64,000 bases of DNA from Arthrobacter sp. H35-D1 (lineage in GTDB: Bacteria > Actinomycetota > Actinomycetes > Actinomycetales > Micrococcaceae), in contig NZ_JASISP010000009.1 in assembly GCF_030063185.1 (NCBI RefSeq), forward strand, positions 24,770 through 88,769. Direction: 5' to 3'. The notes beneath the pieces are model-generated. The model was not told where the DNA came from. It ran no database searches and saw only the letters and a list, made by a program, of their open reading frames with translations. The translations under genes and the position numbers were made by a program. Below, piece by piece: positions 43,542 to 52,928 of this stretch (position 1 is its first letter; the number at the start of each line of letters is the position of its first letter).

Positions 43542-44510
43542 ATGGACAAACAAACTGCACTCCAATTATTCGAACGGTGCTGGCCCTGCGAACGGGTGGT
43601 GGCCACCACCGGACAGCTTGCCGGTGCCGGTCTGGACTCCAGGACCATCAAGGCCGGCTTGCAGTTTGGCCTGCTGTACCGGTTGCGACGGGGTGTGTAC
43701 CTTCCGATGAACCAGTGGAGAGACCGCAAGCCATGGGACAAGGACAAGCTGGTGCTTTCGGGGCATATCCTTGCCACCAATGGCCAATACGTGTACTCCC
43801 ATGTCAGTGCGGCCCGCTTGCACAAGCTGCAAGTCTGGAACAGTTCCAGGCTCATTCATGTTAGTGCGCCCTACCGAGGTGCTCCATCAAGGACGTCACA
43901 GGATGTCGCCATGCACTTTGCAACCGTTGAGGCCCAGGACATTGTTCAACGGTTCATCCCGGGGACTGGTTTGGCCAAGTTCACCGCGCTGCCACGAACC
44001 GTATTGCAATGTGCCATGACAACCACGTTTGAGCAGGCAGCCGTCATCGGTGATTCCGCATTGCATGCCGGACTGGATCTCGTGGTCCTCGAGAACCTCC
44101 TTCCCTTGTTCCACGGCTGCCGTGGCATCAAGCGTGCCCGGCGTGTCGTCAACGCCCTCAACGCATTGTCCGAATCGGCGGGTGAAACCAGAACTCGGCT
44201 GATGATCGCCGAACTCCCCATTGAGCAGCCGGAACTTCAAGTCACGATCGAGACCAGCAGCGGCAGGTACCGCGTGGATTTTGCGTGGCGGGCGTTCCGG
44301 CTGATTCTAGAATTCGACGGGGACACGAAATATTTCGACCAGGCTCAAACCACCGAACAAGCGCTGTTGGAAGAGCGTGAGCGGGAAAATGCCCTCATCG
44401 AGGAGGGCTGGAGGATCATCCGCGTCAAGTGGAAGCACCTCAACAGCCCGGAGCTGCTCAAGGCTCGGATCATGAAAGCCTATCTGGCAGCGCAGCAGGC
44501 TGCTCCGTGA
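43542..44510 (+). CDS. DUF559-type nuclease-fold protein with AbiEi-like N-terminus
   Basis: A 322-residue protein. The N-terminal part (VVATTGQLAGAGLDSRTIKA, YRLRRGVYLPM) looks like the AbiEi-type winged helix. The C-terminal part has a PD-(D/E)XK-like pattern, YRVDFAWRAFRLILEFDGDTKY, then ENALIEEGWRIIRVKW, the DUF559 arrangement. It shares this architecture with the gene at 23784-24614 but sequence identity looks low. No toxin gene is adjacent. The ATG at 43542 is preferred; an upstream extension begins inside the spacer hairpin region. The function is unproven; a role in DNA repair or a toxin-antitoxin module is inferred from the family. Confidence 0.75.
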   Translation: MDKQTALQLFERCWPCERVVATTGQLAGAGLDSRTIKAGLQFGLLYRLRRGVYLPMNQWRDRKPWDKDKLVLSGHILATNGQYVYSHVSAARLHKLQVWNSSRLIHVSAPYRGAPSRTSQDVAMHFATVEAQDIVQRFIPGTGLAKFTALPRTVLQCAMTTTFEQAAVIGDSALHAGLDLVVLENLLPLFHGCRGIKRARRVVNALNALSESAGETRTRLMIAELPIEQPELQVTIETSSGRYRVDFAWRAFRLILEFDGDTKYFDQAQTTEQALLEERERENALIEEGWRIIRVKWKHLNSPELLKARIMKAYLAAQQAAP

Positions 44511-44683
44511 GGACATTGCTGGGCCATTCATGGTTGATAGAGTGAGCAGCGGCACCGCTACTGACTGCAGCAGCATCTGCATCAGTGCACCCAGGCATCT
44601 CGCAGCTCCAGTCAGAACTCGATGACAACGTGGCATAGTGGGCCGACCCAGTGCTGGAAGAAACTGTGCAGGAGTCGTGCGTA

Positions 44684-45667
44684 CTAGAGCCGGGCGTTGC
44701 GCGGCTTCGGCTGGCAGACGGGGCAGCTGTAGGAGGACCGGCCCATGAACGAGTCTCGGCGAATCAGGCTGGCAAGGCCCAGCTCCGCACAGCGCAGGCA
44801 GGGTTCCCCTTCACGGCCGTAAGCATTCAGCGAACGGGCAAAGTACCCGGAGGCGCCGTTGACATTGACATACAACGAATCAAAACTGGTGCCGCCGGCA
44901 TCCAAGGCCCGTGACATCACTTCGCGCGCTGCGGCGATGATCCGTTCGGTGTCTGGACGCCGCAATGTGTCGGTGGGACGTGCGTAATGCATCTTGGCCA
45001 GCCACAACGCCTCGTCGGCATAGATGTTGCCAATTCCGGACACGAGGGCTTGGTCGAGCAAGGCACGCTTGAGGCCGGTCTTGCGGGCCCGAAGTTTCTG
45101 GTGCAGTGCTTCCAACGAAAAATATGGGTCAAGGGGGTCCCGCCCAATGTGCGCAGCAGCGTCGGGGATCAACGCCAAGGCCGCATCGCTGCCCTCAGCG
45201 CCCGCGCTCCCCGCCGTGCCGGTGCCGCACCCGCCCGGGCCCCCGTCCGGCGTCGGAATAAGGGAGGTGACGAACAAGCCGCCGAAGATTCGCTGGTCGA
45301 CGAAGCGCAGCTCCTGCGGTGCATCGTCACGGGCGGAAAAGCTGAAACGGACCTTGAGGTGCCTTTCATGGGGCTGTTCCGGGGATTCCACCAGAAGCTG
45401 GCCGCTCATGCCCAGATGGGCCATGAGAGCGACGTGCGGGGCCGAAGTACTGGTGGGATCATCACTGAGCGGCATCCACAGAAATTTTCCGCGCCGGACC
45501 ACATCCAGAACCGTGGCACCCACCAGGTTTCCGCAGAAGTCCTCAACGCCCAGTGCATGGCGGCGGATGGAGCGCGGGTCCACCACGGAGACGTCTTCGA
45601 TCCGCCGCCCGGCGATCCAGCGTTCAAGGCCGCGGCGGACAACCTCGACTTCGGGAAGCTCGGGCAT
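44684..45667 (-). CDS. mutM: Formamidopyrimidine-DNA glycosylase
   Basis: A 327-residue Fpg/MutM that excises 8-oxoguanine and cuts the abasic site. The N-terminal [16 protein letters not shown] provides catalytic Pro and Glu. [12 protein letters not shown] is the helix-two-turn-helix. The zinc finger is CLRC...SCPVCQ at the C-terminus. A Gly/Ala-rich loop of about 35 residues (around [15 protein letters not shown]) makes it longer than most. The ATG shares one base with the rnc stop, so rnc-mutM is an operon. Confidence 0.95.
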   Translation of the reverse strand: MPELPEVEVVRRGLERWIAGRRIEDVSVVDPRSIRRHALGVEDFCGNLVGATVLDVVRRGKFLWMPLSDDPTSTSAPHVALMAHLGMSGQLLVESPEQPHERHLKVRFSFSARDDAPQELRFVDQRIFGGLFVTSLIPTPDGGPGGCGTGTAGSAGAEGSDAALALIPDAAAHIGRDPLDPYFSLEALHQKLRARKTGLKRALLDQALVSGIGNIYADEALWLAKMHYARPTDTLRRPDTERIIAAAREVMSRALDAGGTSFDSLYVNVNGASGYFARSLNAYGREGEPCLRCAELGLASLIRRDSFMGRSSYSCPVCQPKPRNARL

Positions 45668-46440
45668 TACTTCCCGGTAGCGGCCGAGCCGGAGGGGGCG
45701 GACACTTCGCCGGCCCCGGATTCCTCGCCGAAGTGTTCCTGCAGTTCAAGCCAGGCACCTGCTGCTGCGGTACGTTCGGCTTCCTTTTTGGAGGGGCCTG
45801 TGCCGGTTCCATAGAGGTGTCCGCCGATGATCAGCTGGGCTTCAAAGCTGCGGTCGTGGTCGGGGCCCGAGCCGGTGATTTCGTACGAGATGGCCCCGAG
45901 GCGGCGGGCGGAGGAAATCTCCTGGATGTTTGTTTTCCAGTCCGTGCCGGCACCCAGCACGGCGGCGTCGGCCAGCAGCGGTCCCACAAGGCGCATGACC
46001 AGTTCGCGTGCCACTTCAATGCCGTGGGAGATGTAGGTCGCCCCGATGAGGGCCTCCATGGTGTCGGCCAGGATGGAGGACTTGTTGCGGCCCTTGGTGA
46101 GCCGCTCCCCTTGGCCGAGATAGATGAATTCGCCCACACCAAGCCCACGGCCAATGCTGGCCAAGGCTCGGGTGGAAACCACGGCGGAGCGCCGCTTGGC
46201 CAAATCGCCCTCGGGCAGCAACGGATTGTCACGGTACAACGCGTCGGTAACGGAGAATCCCAAAATGGAGTCGCCGAGGAACTCAAGGCGTTCATTGGTG
46301 GGCAGCCCGCCGTTTTCATAGGCGTAGGACCTATGCGTCAGGGCAAGACGAAGCGTCCCGGCATCAATATCGACACCGAGACGCTTCAGCAGCAGTTTGT
46401 GTCCGTCCGTGAGTTCCGGTGAGGGAAGGTCAGCGGACAT
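45667..46440 (-). CDS. rnc: Ribonuclease III
   Basis: A 257-residue RNase III cutting double-stranded RNA, including rRNA precursors. The signature [14 protein letters not shown] carries the metal-binding Glu and Asp. [16 protein letters not shown] has the second pair. The C-terminal double-stranded RNA-binding domain (about residues 165-240) ends [16 protein letters not shown], followed by a Ser/Gly/Glu tail. Length is normal. It precedes mutM and follows rpmF. Confidence 0.95.
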   Translation of the reverse strand: MSADLPSPELTDGHKLLLKRLGVDIDAGTLRLALTHRSYAYENGGLPTNERLEFLGDSILGFSVTDALYRDNPLLPEGDLAKRRSAVVSTRALASIGRGLGVGEFIYLGQGERLTKGRNKSSILADTMEALIGATYISHGIEVARELVMRLVGPLLADAAVLGAGTDWKTNIQEISSARRLGAISYEITGSGPDHDRSFEAQLIIGGHLYGTGTGPSKKEAERTAAAGAWLELQEHFGEESGAGEVSAPSGSAATGK

Positions 46441-46501
46441 GGCACTCCTGCAATATTTTATAAACCACTAAACGAACGGACCTGTTGGCCGCCCGGACGT
46501 C

Positions 46502-46705
46502 TTAGACGTCGGCAACCTTACGGCCCTTGTATTCCAAGAACAGTGCGGTGCCGGCTGAGTCGGTGACGACCTTTGCCTGGTGCGGCAGGCTGTAGACAAC
46601 CTGGCCGTTTTCAATGGTCTTCACCAGAGCAGGCGCGGTGGCCTTCCACTGGGAACGGCGTGCGCGCGTATTGGCACGGGACATCTTCCGCTTCGGGACA
46701 GCCAC
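46502..46705 (-). CDS. rpmF: 50S ribosomal protein L32
   Basis: A 67-residue bL32, beginning [20 protein letters not shown]. No zinc-binding cysteines are present, so this is the zinc-free (C-) form. The start is GTG. It lies between yceD and rnc, the standard order. Confidence 0.95.
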   Translation of the reverse strand: MAVPKRKMSRANTRARRSQWKATAPALVKTIENGQVVYSLPHQAKVVTDSAGTALFLEYKGRKVADV

Positions 46706-46762
46706 GGCAAACTCTTTTCTCTCGATAACTCAAGGGCTCATGCCCGAAAGTAAAACTTTTTG

Positions 46763-47365
46763 CTAGTTTTCTTCGCCGGTAAAGCCCTGTAGGGCAGCCC
46801 ACCGAGGATCTACAACCTCGTGATGGTGCCCCGGCTCATCTGCAAGGAGAATTCCGCATTCGGAACACAGACCCTCACAGTCTTCCCGGCACACCGGCTG
46901 GAACGGCAGGGCGGTTACCACTGCGTCCCGCAACACCGGTTCAAGATCGATAGAATCGTGCTCGACCCAACGTTGCTCGTCTTCCTCTTCAGCAAGGTGT
47001 TCCGCGGACGGTTCCTCGTAGAAGAAAAGTTCTTGCACATCGACTTCAAGTTCATCCTCGAAGGTCTCCAAGCAGCGGGAGCATTGGCCTGTCACATCGA
47101 CAAGCACATTGCCCGACACAAGAATTCCTTCATGGACGGCCTCAAAACGGAGTTCCAAATCCAAAATGGATCCGGGCGTCACACCAATGAGCGGAGTGCC
47201 AAAATCTTCCGGCACGGGTACATGTTCGTTGAATTTCCACATGTTGCCCGGGCTACGCCCAAGCTCCCTGACACCAACGGTGAGGGGCGTGCCATGGTTG
47301 GACTTGTTGCCCAACGTGGTTTCGCTAATGAGAACTCCTGTAAAAACATATGACCGACGCACCAT
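46763..47365 (-). CDS. yceD: YceD/DUF177 family protein
   Basis: A DUF177 protein of up to 200 residues, found upstream of rpmF and linked to 23S rRNA accumulation in other bacteria. VRELGRSPGNMWKFNEHVPV, VTGQCSRCLETFEDELEVDV and PVCREDCEGLCSECG, with paired CxxC-like cysteines, are diagnostic. The start is uncertain. The ATG at 47365 has no ribosome binding site. A good AGGAG lies before codons GTT-CTC-ATT, where the only plausible initiator is ATT at spacing five. An internal ATG at NMWKF is also possible but would cut off the conserved VRELGR. Confidence 0.85.
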   Translation of the reverse strand: MVRRSYVFTGVLISETTLGNKSNHGTPLTVGVRELGRSPGNMWKFNEHVPVPEDFGTPLIGVTPGSILDLELRFEAVHEGILVSGNVLVDVTGQCSRCLETFEDELEVDVQELFFYEEPSAEHLAEEEDEQRWVEHDSIDLEPVLRDAVVTALPFQPVCREDCEGLCSECGILLADEPGHHHEVVDPRWAALQGFTGEEN

Positions 47366-47565
47366 CTTAGCCCGAAAGCTCACGGGCATCAAAATGTGCG
47401 GTGCTGGACCAAATCGGCCTTATCCAGTCTACGACAGCATCACCCCTTGACGCGAACTGGCCAGCCCGCGTGGCGCGTGATGTGAATCTCAAGCGCTTGT
47501 CTGGATGTCCGACGCCGGCTGGCTGGCTTTCGCTGCCACCGGCCATTGAGCCGGCCAGCGTTGCG

Positions 47566-48849
47566 TTAGCTGCATGAGGCAGGGACTCCTCCGGGGTCCG
47601 TTGAGATCACTCGGCTGATCAACCACTTCCCCTCTGCAAAGACAACGTCATACACCATCGACCAGTCCGAGCAGGTCTGCCCGTTGACACCGTGTTCCGC
47701 GCTCTGGCTTGTTTGCTGGACGATTGAGGCGGTCACGACACCCTCCCCGCTGTTGATCTCTTGAAGAGTCAGTTGGGACCAATAGGATGATTTCATACCC
47801 TCGCTCCAGGCGTCCGCGCCGCCAAATTGCCCCTTGGTTTCGGCTGTGAAATCGGCAAACGCAGCTTCGTAGGCTCTGCGGTTGATGGCTTGCCCGTGGG
47901 CGTAAAGCATCTGGGCAACATCGTTGGCCTCCGGTGCATCAGAATTGTTGATCATTGGAAAGGATCCCGATCCGTCCTCATATTGATCACCGCACTTCGC
48001 AGGTTTCAACACCGAGCTGCTGTCCAACCACGCGTCAATCTGGGGCTGCACCGCGGACGCCGCCACGGCGTACCCCATGTTTTCGGCGATTTCTCCGCTG
48101 CCGGGCCGGAACTTGGCGCTGACCACTCCAACAACAGTCCCGTCAAGTGCGGTGAGGGGCCCTCCGCTGTTGCCCGGGTTGACGGAAGCGTCCGTTTGCA
48201 ACAGATGCCCAAGGTCCCCGAACTCGGTGCTGAAATGCCGGTCTGCGCCACTGATCGTGCCTTTCGTCATCCCGATGGGCTGACCCCAGGGGTATCCGAA
48301 GGCAGCCACATCCACTCCCATGGTCGGGTCGCCGTCGGAAAACTTGAACATGTGACCGTCGATCGGGCCACCGGTCTTGATAAGGGCGATGTCCTGCTGA
48401 TCGTCGCGTGCCACCACGGACGCCGAGGTAACTTGTCCGTTCACAAGCACGGCCAGTGCCGTTGCCCCCCGCACCACGTGGGCTGCGGTGACGATGAAGT
48501 TCTCGGCTACGAGAAATCCGGTACCAGTCGTGCTGGCGCCTGCACACAAGGTGTTTGAAATCCGGGCCACTCCCGTCCCGACTTCGGCCGCTGTTTGCTC
48601 CCAGGTGGGCGGCAACGGCGTAGGTGTAGGTGTAGGCGTAGCCGTAGGTGTAGGTGTAGGCGTAGCCGTGTCGGATGGCTCGGGAGCATTCGTTGTTGCC
48701 ACCGGAGGTTCACCAACGGCTCCGGATGAGGAGTCCGCATTGGATGACGAGGGAGGGTCCATGGCGTTGGTGGAACCCGGAACGCAACCTGCAAGTGATG
48801 CAACCAATGCCGTGCAAACGAGAATGCTGAGAAAAGCCGGACTTTTCAT
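47566..48849 (-). CDS. Trypsin-like serine protease lipoprotein (HtrA/DegP-like)
   Basis: A 427-residue exported protein with a lipoprotein signal ending LAGC (Cys22). A Thr/Pro-rich spacer (about residues 60-80), encoded by two 24-bp tandem units, precedes the protease domain. The catalytic triad is His in VTAAHVV, Asp in QQDIALI and Ser in NPGNSGGP. No PDZ domain is visible; the last about 140 residues form an extra domain with a Cys near the end. The start at 48849 has AAGGA seven bases upstream. It splits the usual coaD-yceD neighbourhood. Confidence 0.85.
   Translation of the reverse strand: MKSPAFLSILVCTALVASLAGCVPGSTNAMDPPSSSNADSSSGAVGEPPVATTNAPEPSDTATPTPTPTATPTPTPTPLPPTWEQTAAEVGTGVARISNTLCAGASTTGTGFLVAENFIVTAAHVVRGATALAVLVNGQVTSASVVARDDQQDIALIKTGGPIDGHMFKFSDGDPTMGVDVAAFGYPWGQPIGMTKGTISGADRHFSTEFGDLGHLLQTDASVNPGNSGGPLTALDGTVVGVVSAKFRPGSGEIAENMGYAVAASAVQPQIDAWLDSSSVLKPAKCGDQYEDGSGSFPMINNSDAPEANDVAQMLYAHGQAINRRAYEAAFADFTAETKGQFGGADAWSEGMKSSYWSQLTLQEINSGEGVVTASIVQQTSQSAEHGVNGQTCSDWSMVYDVVFAEGKWLISRVISTDPGGVPASCS
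48619..48666. repeat. 24-bp perfect tandem duplication
   Basis: A 24-mer made of GTAGGT-type hexamers occurs twice (48619-48642, 48643-48666). It encodes the Pro/Thr spacer of the protease and keeps the frame. Confidence 0.9.
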
Positions 48850-49157
48850 GCCGAGTCCTTCGTTCAGTCCGTTCCCGGACATCCATTCGGTCGACATTGA
48901 CCGTGTTTCTCAAAAATAGCCCGTGCCGGCAGCTTTGACCACACAAATTCGCAACAATCTTCCGACGAGTCGCTTTCATCCCGGAATGGACCCATCCGTG
49001 TGCCATGAAAGCTGGGGACTCCACTTATCCGTAGAATTCAGTCCCGATTGCTCGGAGAAGTGCTTGTCCGTTCAGCTCACAATGAGTGGTGCGGACAAGT
49101 GAGGAGAATTGCGCACGGCACGCGAATCAATGGAAACCAGGGAACACGCCAGCCGAG
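48850..49157. other. Intergenic region between protease and coaD
   Basis: No gene is supported. An 8-bp inverted repeat, CTTGTCCG (49063-49070) and CGGACAAG (49092-49099), lies 58 bases downstream of the coaD stop. It has no T-tract. Confidence 0.45.
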
Positions 49158-49673
49158 CTAGTGCCTCTTCTGCACAATGGTGACGGGCCGGGTGTCCGGG
49201 CCCACGTCGCCTTGGAGCCGGCGCAGCACAGCGCGCGGGACAAAGTCGGCCACGTCCCCGCCCAGGGTGTGGATTTCCTTGATGAGCGTGGAGGAGAGGT
49301 GCAGGTAGCGGCTGTCCCCGGGCAGGAACACCGTCTCGACGCCGGAGAGCTGCCGGTTCATGGTGGCCATGGGCAGTTCGTAGTCAAAGTCGGAGGAGGA
49401 ACGCAGCCCCTTCACAATGGCCGAGGCGCCGCGCGCATGGCAGAAATCGGACAGCAGTCCCTCCCCCATCGGCTCAACCACAATGCCCGACAGGGCCGAG
49501 AACGTGGTCTTCGCCAGCTCCAGGCGCTCATTGAGCGTGAAGCGGTAGTTCTTGGAGTAGTTCGTGGAGACCGCCACAATCACTTCGTCGAAAAGTGCAG
49601 CCGCTCGGGCAATCACTTCAATGTGGCCCTTGTGGATGGGGTCAAAGGATCCGGGGCATACGGCGCGTCGCAT
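49158..49673 (-). CDS. coaD: Phosphopantetheine adenylyltransferase
   Basis: A 171-residue PPAT that joins ATP and 4'-phosphopantetheine to dephospho-CoA. PGSFDPIHKGHIEVIARA is the HxGH-type nucleotide site; VKGLRSSSDFDYELPMATMN and YLHLSSTLIKEI are diagnostic. The ATG at 49673 matches family length; upstream in-frame sequence is antisense to the SDR gene and is not coding. It lies divergent from that SDR. Confidence 0.95.
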   Translation of the reverse strand: MRRAVCPGSFDPIHKGHIEVIARAAALFDEVIVAVSTNYSKNYRFTLNERLELAKTTFSALSGIVVEPMGEGLLSDFCHARGASAIVKGLRSSSDFDYELPMATMNRQLSGVETVFLPGDSRYLHLSSTLIKEIHTLGGDVADFVPRAVLRRLQGDVGPDTRPVTIVQKRH

Positions 49674-49778
49674 ACTGACGAATCTAGCCGACTTCCCCGC
49701 CCCGTTGCCACTGTTTAGACCCATGTTGGCCGTGATCTGTGCTCTACTGGCCAGTAGCAGACTAAAAGGAGAATCGCC

Positions 49779-50681
49779 ATGAACCCAAAGTTTTCCGTCC
49801 AGGGCAAAACCGTCCTCGTCACAGGTGCCGGCATGGGCATGGGGCGCCTCTACGCCCTGCGCGCGGCCAGCGAAGGTGCCTCCACGGTGGTGCTCTGGGA
49901 TGTGGATGCGGTTTCCATGCACGACGTCGGCCGTGAAGTCCGCGGACACGGCGCCAAGGCGGTGGAACAGCGGGTGGACCTCTCGGAGCTGGCCGCCATT
50001 CAGGCTGCGGCCGCCGCCCTCCGGGACGAGCACGGCATCGCCGCCCCGGACGTTCTCATCAACAATGCCGGCATCGTGAAGAGCGGCCCGTTTTGGGAGC
50101 ACGACTCCGAACGCCACACCCGCACCGTCATGAACATCAATGCGCTGGCGCCCATGTACGTCGCGGCGGAATTCCTGCCCGCCATGATGCACAAGGGCAC
50201 GGACCAGCGCATCCTGAACATTGCCTCGGCCGCCGGCACACTGGCCAACCCCAACATGAGCGTCTATGCGGCGTCCAAGTGGGCCGTCATCGGGTGGGGC
50301 GACTCCCTGCGCCTTGAGCTTGAGCGCCACGGCTCCCCGGTGAAAGTCACCACTTTCTGCCCCAGTTACATCAGCACAGGCATGTTTGAAGGGGTCAAGG
50401 GGCCGCTGCTGACTCCCATCATGAGCCCCGATACTGCCGTGGAGCGGGCGTGGCAGGCCATGCTCGCCGGAACGCCAATCAAACTGACACCGTGGACGGC
50501 CAAGCTGGCCATGGGACTGCGCGGGGTCCTGCCCACTAGGGTGTGGGATGCCGTGGCCGGTAACGTGTTCAAGGTATACAACAGCATGGACCATTTCACC
50601 GGCCGCCAATCCGCGCCAACCGCGGCCCCGGCAGCCCACACCGTCCCCGGTCCGGGCACAACTGCGCCGCAGGAAACATAG
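49779..50681 (+). CDS. Short-chain dehydrogenase/reductase
   Basis: A 300-residue classical SDR. The cofactor motif is VLVTGAGMGMGRLYA with an acid after the second strand (LWDVDA), suggesting NAD(H). NNAG is in LINNAGIVKSG, and the active site is Ser (NIASAAGTLANP) with YAASK. AGGAG precedes the start at good spacing. The C-terminal about 80 residues, after the core, are unusual and end in a Pro/Ala/Thr tail. The substrate is unknown. Eight bases separate it from the aminotransferase, so the two are co-transcribed. Confidence 0.88.
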   Translation: MNPKFSVQGKTVLVTGAGMGMGRLYALRAASEGASTVVLWDVDAVSMHDVGREVRGHGAKAVEQRVDLSELAAIQAAAAALRDEHGIAAPDVLINNAGIVKSGPFWEHDSERHTRTVMNINALAPMYVAAEFLPAMMHKGTDQRILNIASAAGTLANPNMSVYAASKWAVIGWGDSLRLELERHGSPVKVTTFCPSYISTGMFEGVKGPLLTPIMSPDTAVERAWQAMLAGTPIKLTPWTAKLAMGLRGVLPTRVWDAVAGNVFKVYNSMDHFTGRQSAPTAAPAAHTVPGPGTTAPQET

Positions 50682-50689
50682 GAGCACTC

Positions 50690-51886
50690 ATGAGCACGCC
50701 CTGGCAACGCACCGCACAAGGGGCCAACCTGCTGGGCCCGGACGGCTCCCTGGGCGTGACCATCTTTGAGGAAATCACCACCCTGGCCAACCGGCACGGC
50801 GCCATCAACCTAGGCCAGGGCTTTCCTGACGAAGACGGACCGGCAGAGCTGAGCCGCCTCGCCCAGGACGCCATCGCCCGCGGTGACAACCAGTACGCCC
50901 CCGGCAAGGGCCTCCTCGATCTGCGCCGTGCCGTGTCTGAGCATCAGGACCGCTTTTACGGTCTCGCCCCCGACCCGGACACCGAAATCATCATTACCAC
51001 CGGCGCCACCGAGGCCATTGCCGCCACGGTCCTGGCCCTGACCGGCCCGGGCGACGAAGTCCTGACCTTCGAGCCGTTCTACGATTCCTACGGCGCCATG
51101 ATCGGCCTCAGCGGAGCCCGCCACACCACCGCCGCGCTCCTTGCCCCCGACTTCATGCCGGACCTGGCCACACTGGAAAAAAGCTTCAGCCAGCGCACCA
51201 AAATGGTCATCGTCAACAATCCGCACAACCCCACCGGCGCCATGTTCCCGGCGGAAGTGCTGCGCGAGGTGGTGCGCCTGGCCATCAGGTACGACGCCGT
51301 CATCCTCACCGATGAGGTCTACGAGCACCTGACGTTTGGTCCCCGGCACATACCCGTGGCCACGCTGCCGGGAGCCGCCGAGCGCACGCTCACCATTTCC
51401 TCGGCCGGCAAGACGTTCTCCTTCACCGGCTGGAAGATCGGTTGGCTGTCCGGCCCGACGGAACTGGTCGCCGCGGCTCGCACCGTCAAACAGTTCCTGA
51501 GCTATTCCTCCGGCACCCCGTTCCAAGGCGCCATCGCCGCCGGGCTGCGCATGGACCAGGAGTTCTTCACCGATGCTGCCGCGACGCTTGCCCGCAAGCG
51601 CGACATCCTTGGCGAGGGCCTGCGCGCCGCGGGCTTCGAGGTGTACCTGCCCCAGGGAACGTATTTCATCAACGCGGACACGCAGGGCCTCGGTATCACC
51701 GACGCCACGGCGCTGGCCCGCCGCTTGCCGGAACTGATCGGCGTGGCAGCCATTCCGGTCCCGGTGTTTTGCCACCCTGAGGGGGCACAACGCACCCGTT
51801 CGCTGCTCCGTTTCGCCTTCTGCAAGCAGGTCCCGCTGCTGGAGATGGCTGCCGAACGCCTCGCCACGCTGCGGGACAAGCTCTAG
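50690..51886 (+). CDS. PLP-dependent class I/II aminotransferase
   Basis: A 398-residue fold-type I aminotransferase. The cofactor Lys is in ISSAGKTFSFTGWKIGW, the Asn/Pro motif is VNNPHNPTGAMF, the Asp is in ILTDEVYEHLTF, and the Arg is in RSLLRFAFCK. The GWKIGW and INLGQGFPDEDGP segments resemble kynurenine/methionine aminotransferases and actinobacterial DapC-like enzymes. The exact substrate is not determined by these motifs. The stop overlaps the next start (TAGTG). Confidence 0.88.
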   Translation: MSTPWQRTAQGANLLGPDGSLGVTIFEEITTLANRHGAINLGQGFPDEDGPAELSRLAQDAIARGDNQYAPGKGLLDLRRAVSEHQDRFYGLAPDPDTEIIITTGATEAIAATVLALTGPGDEVLTFEPFYDSYGAMIGLSGARHTTAALLAPDFMPDLATLEKSFSQRTKMVIVNNPHNPTGAMFPAEVLREVVRLAIRYDAVILTDEVYEHLTFGPRHIPVATLPGAAERTLTISSAGKTFSFTGWKIGWLSGPTELVAAARTVKQFLSYSSGTPFQGAIAAGLRMDQEFFTDAAATLARKRDILGEGLRAAGFEVYLPQGTYFINADTQGLGITDATALARRLPELIGVAAIPVPVFCHPEGAQRTRSLLRFAFCKQVPLLEMAAERLATLRDKL

Positions 51887-52656
51887 TGGCGGCCAGCCGC
51901 TTCCTGCGCACCAGCGGCGTCCATGCCACGATCGACCCGGACCCCTGGCATGAGCACGCCTTCGTCCTGAGCATCGACGGCGCCGAGCAATCGCAGGTGA
52001 ACCTCGCCGAACCGCAGGACGTCTTTTACGAATACCTGCGCCGGATCGCCAATGCCGTGGACTTGCTCAAGTCCCCCGGCGAGCCCGTCGCGGCGCTGCA
52101 TCTGGGCGCCGGCGCGCTGACCCTGGCCCGGTACATCCAAGCCACCCGGCCCGGTTCCGTGCAGCACGCCGTAGAACTGGAACGCGAACTGCTGGACTTT
52201 GTCCTGGACAAGCTTCCCCTGCCGGAAGGGACGGAGCTCTCCACCCACGTGGGCGACGCCCGTGAAGAGCTGGCCGCACTGCCCTCCGGGCTGAAGTTCG
52301 ACGTCGTCATTCTGGACATTTTCAGCGGACCCGACGCCCCTGCCCACCTTGCGTGCGCAGACTTTTACCGCGAAGCGGCAGCAGTGCTGGCACCGGAGGG
52401 AATCCTGGCGGTCAACGTGGGCGACGAGCCGGGCTTCACGCTAGTGACAAGCCAAACGCAGGCGCTGCAGGCGGCCATGGAACAGGTGGCCGCCTATGGC
52501 ACCACCATGCTTTTCACCCGCCGCTACCCCGGAAACATCATCCTGGTGGGCAAGAACGGTGCATGGCCCGAAGGCTGGGCCCAGGCACTGGTGGCTGCCG
52601 GACCGCACCCTGCCACGGTCCTGACAGGCGTTGAACTTGACGAGCTGACAGGCTGA
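51886..52656 (+). CDS. Spermidine synthase-like methyltransferase-fold protein
   Basis: A 256-residue Rossmann-fold protein of the spermidine-synthase superfamily. The cofactor loop is ALHLGAGALTLARYIQA, followed by VELERELLDFV, the acidic THVGDAREELAAL and VVILDIFSGPDAP. The usual polyamine-synthase DxGxGDGG is not kept, so it is probably not a true spermidine synthase. The start is a GTG sharing one base with the aminotransferase stop. It is the last gene of the SDR-aminotransferase operon. Confidence 0.82.
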   Translation: MAASRFLRTSGVHATIDPDPWHEHAFVLSIDGAEQSQVNLAEPQDVFYEYLRRIANAVDLLKSPGEPVAALHLGAGALTLARYIQATRPGSVQHAVELERELLDFVLDKLPLPEGTELSTHVGDAREELAALPSGLKFDVVILDIFSGPDAPAHLACADFYREAAAVLAPEGILAVNVGDEPGFTLVTSQTQALQAAMEQVAAYGTTMLFTRRYPGNIILVGKNGAWPEGWAQALVAAGPHPATVLTGVELDELTG

Positions 52657-52662
52657 GGATCC

Positions 52663-52875
52663 TCACTCGTGCACTGCCCACCCGCACTGGAGCTTGATAT
52701 CCCCCACGTCCACCGCGGACTGGATGAAGCCGATAAAGTCCCAGCCCTCGCGTTGCATCAGCGGGGCCTCGTTGAGCCAAAACAGGGCACCATCCGCATT
52801 GGCTGAGGCAGCCTGGGCGGAGTCCATTGACGGCGCCGAGTAGAGGTTGATCAGGACCGTGTTGGGGTCGAGCAT
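52663..52875 (-). CDS. Small hypothetical protein
   Basis: A 70-residue frame, MLDPNTVLINLYSAPSMDSA to CGWAVHE. It looks like coding sequence (Trp, Tyr, Cys placed normally), and the frame stays open upstream of the ATG without another start. It may be the 3' part of the decayed lipoprotein gene that follows, in a shifted frame. I do not recognise a family. Confidence 0.45.
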   Translation of the reverse strand: MLDPNTVLINLYSAPSMDSAQAASANADGALFWLNEAPLMQREGWDFIGFIQSAVDVGDIKLQCGWAVHE

Positions 52876-52928
52876 TGGAGACCCGGGCAGATGCCGCCCC
52901 AGGCAGGCACCGGCGCTGTTTGCACAGG

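Noticed and set aside
49063-49099. Terminator after coaD
   Set aside because: An 8-bp stem with a 21-base loop and no T-tract is too weak to call.
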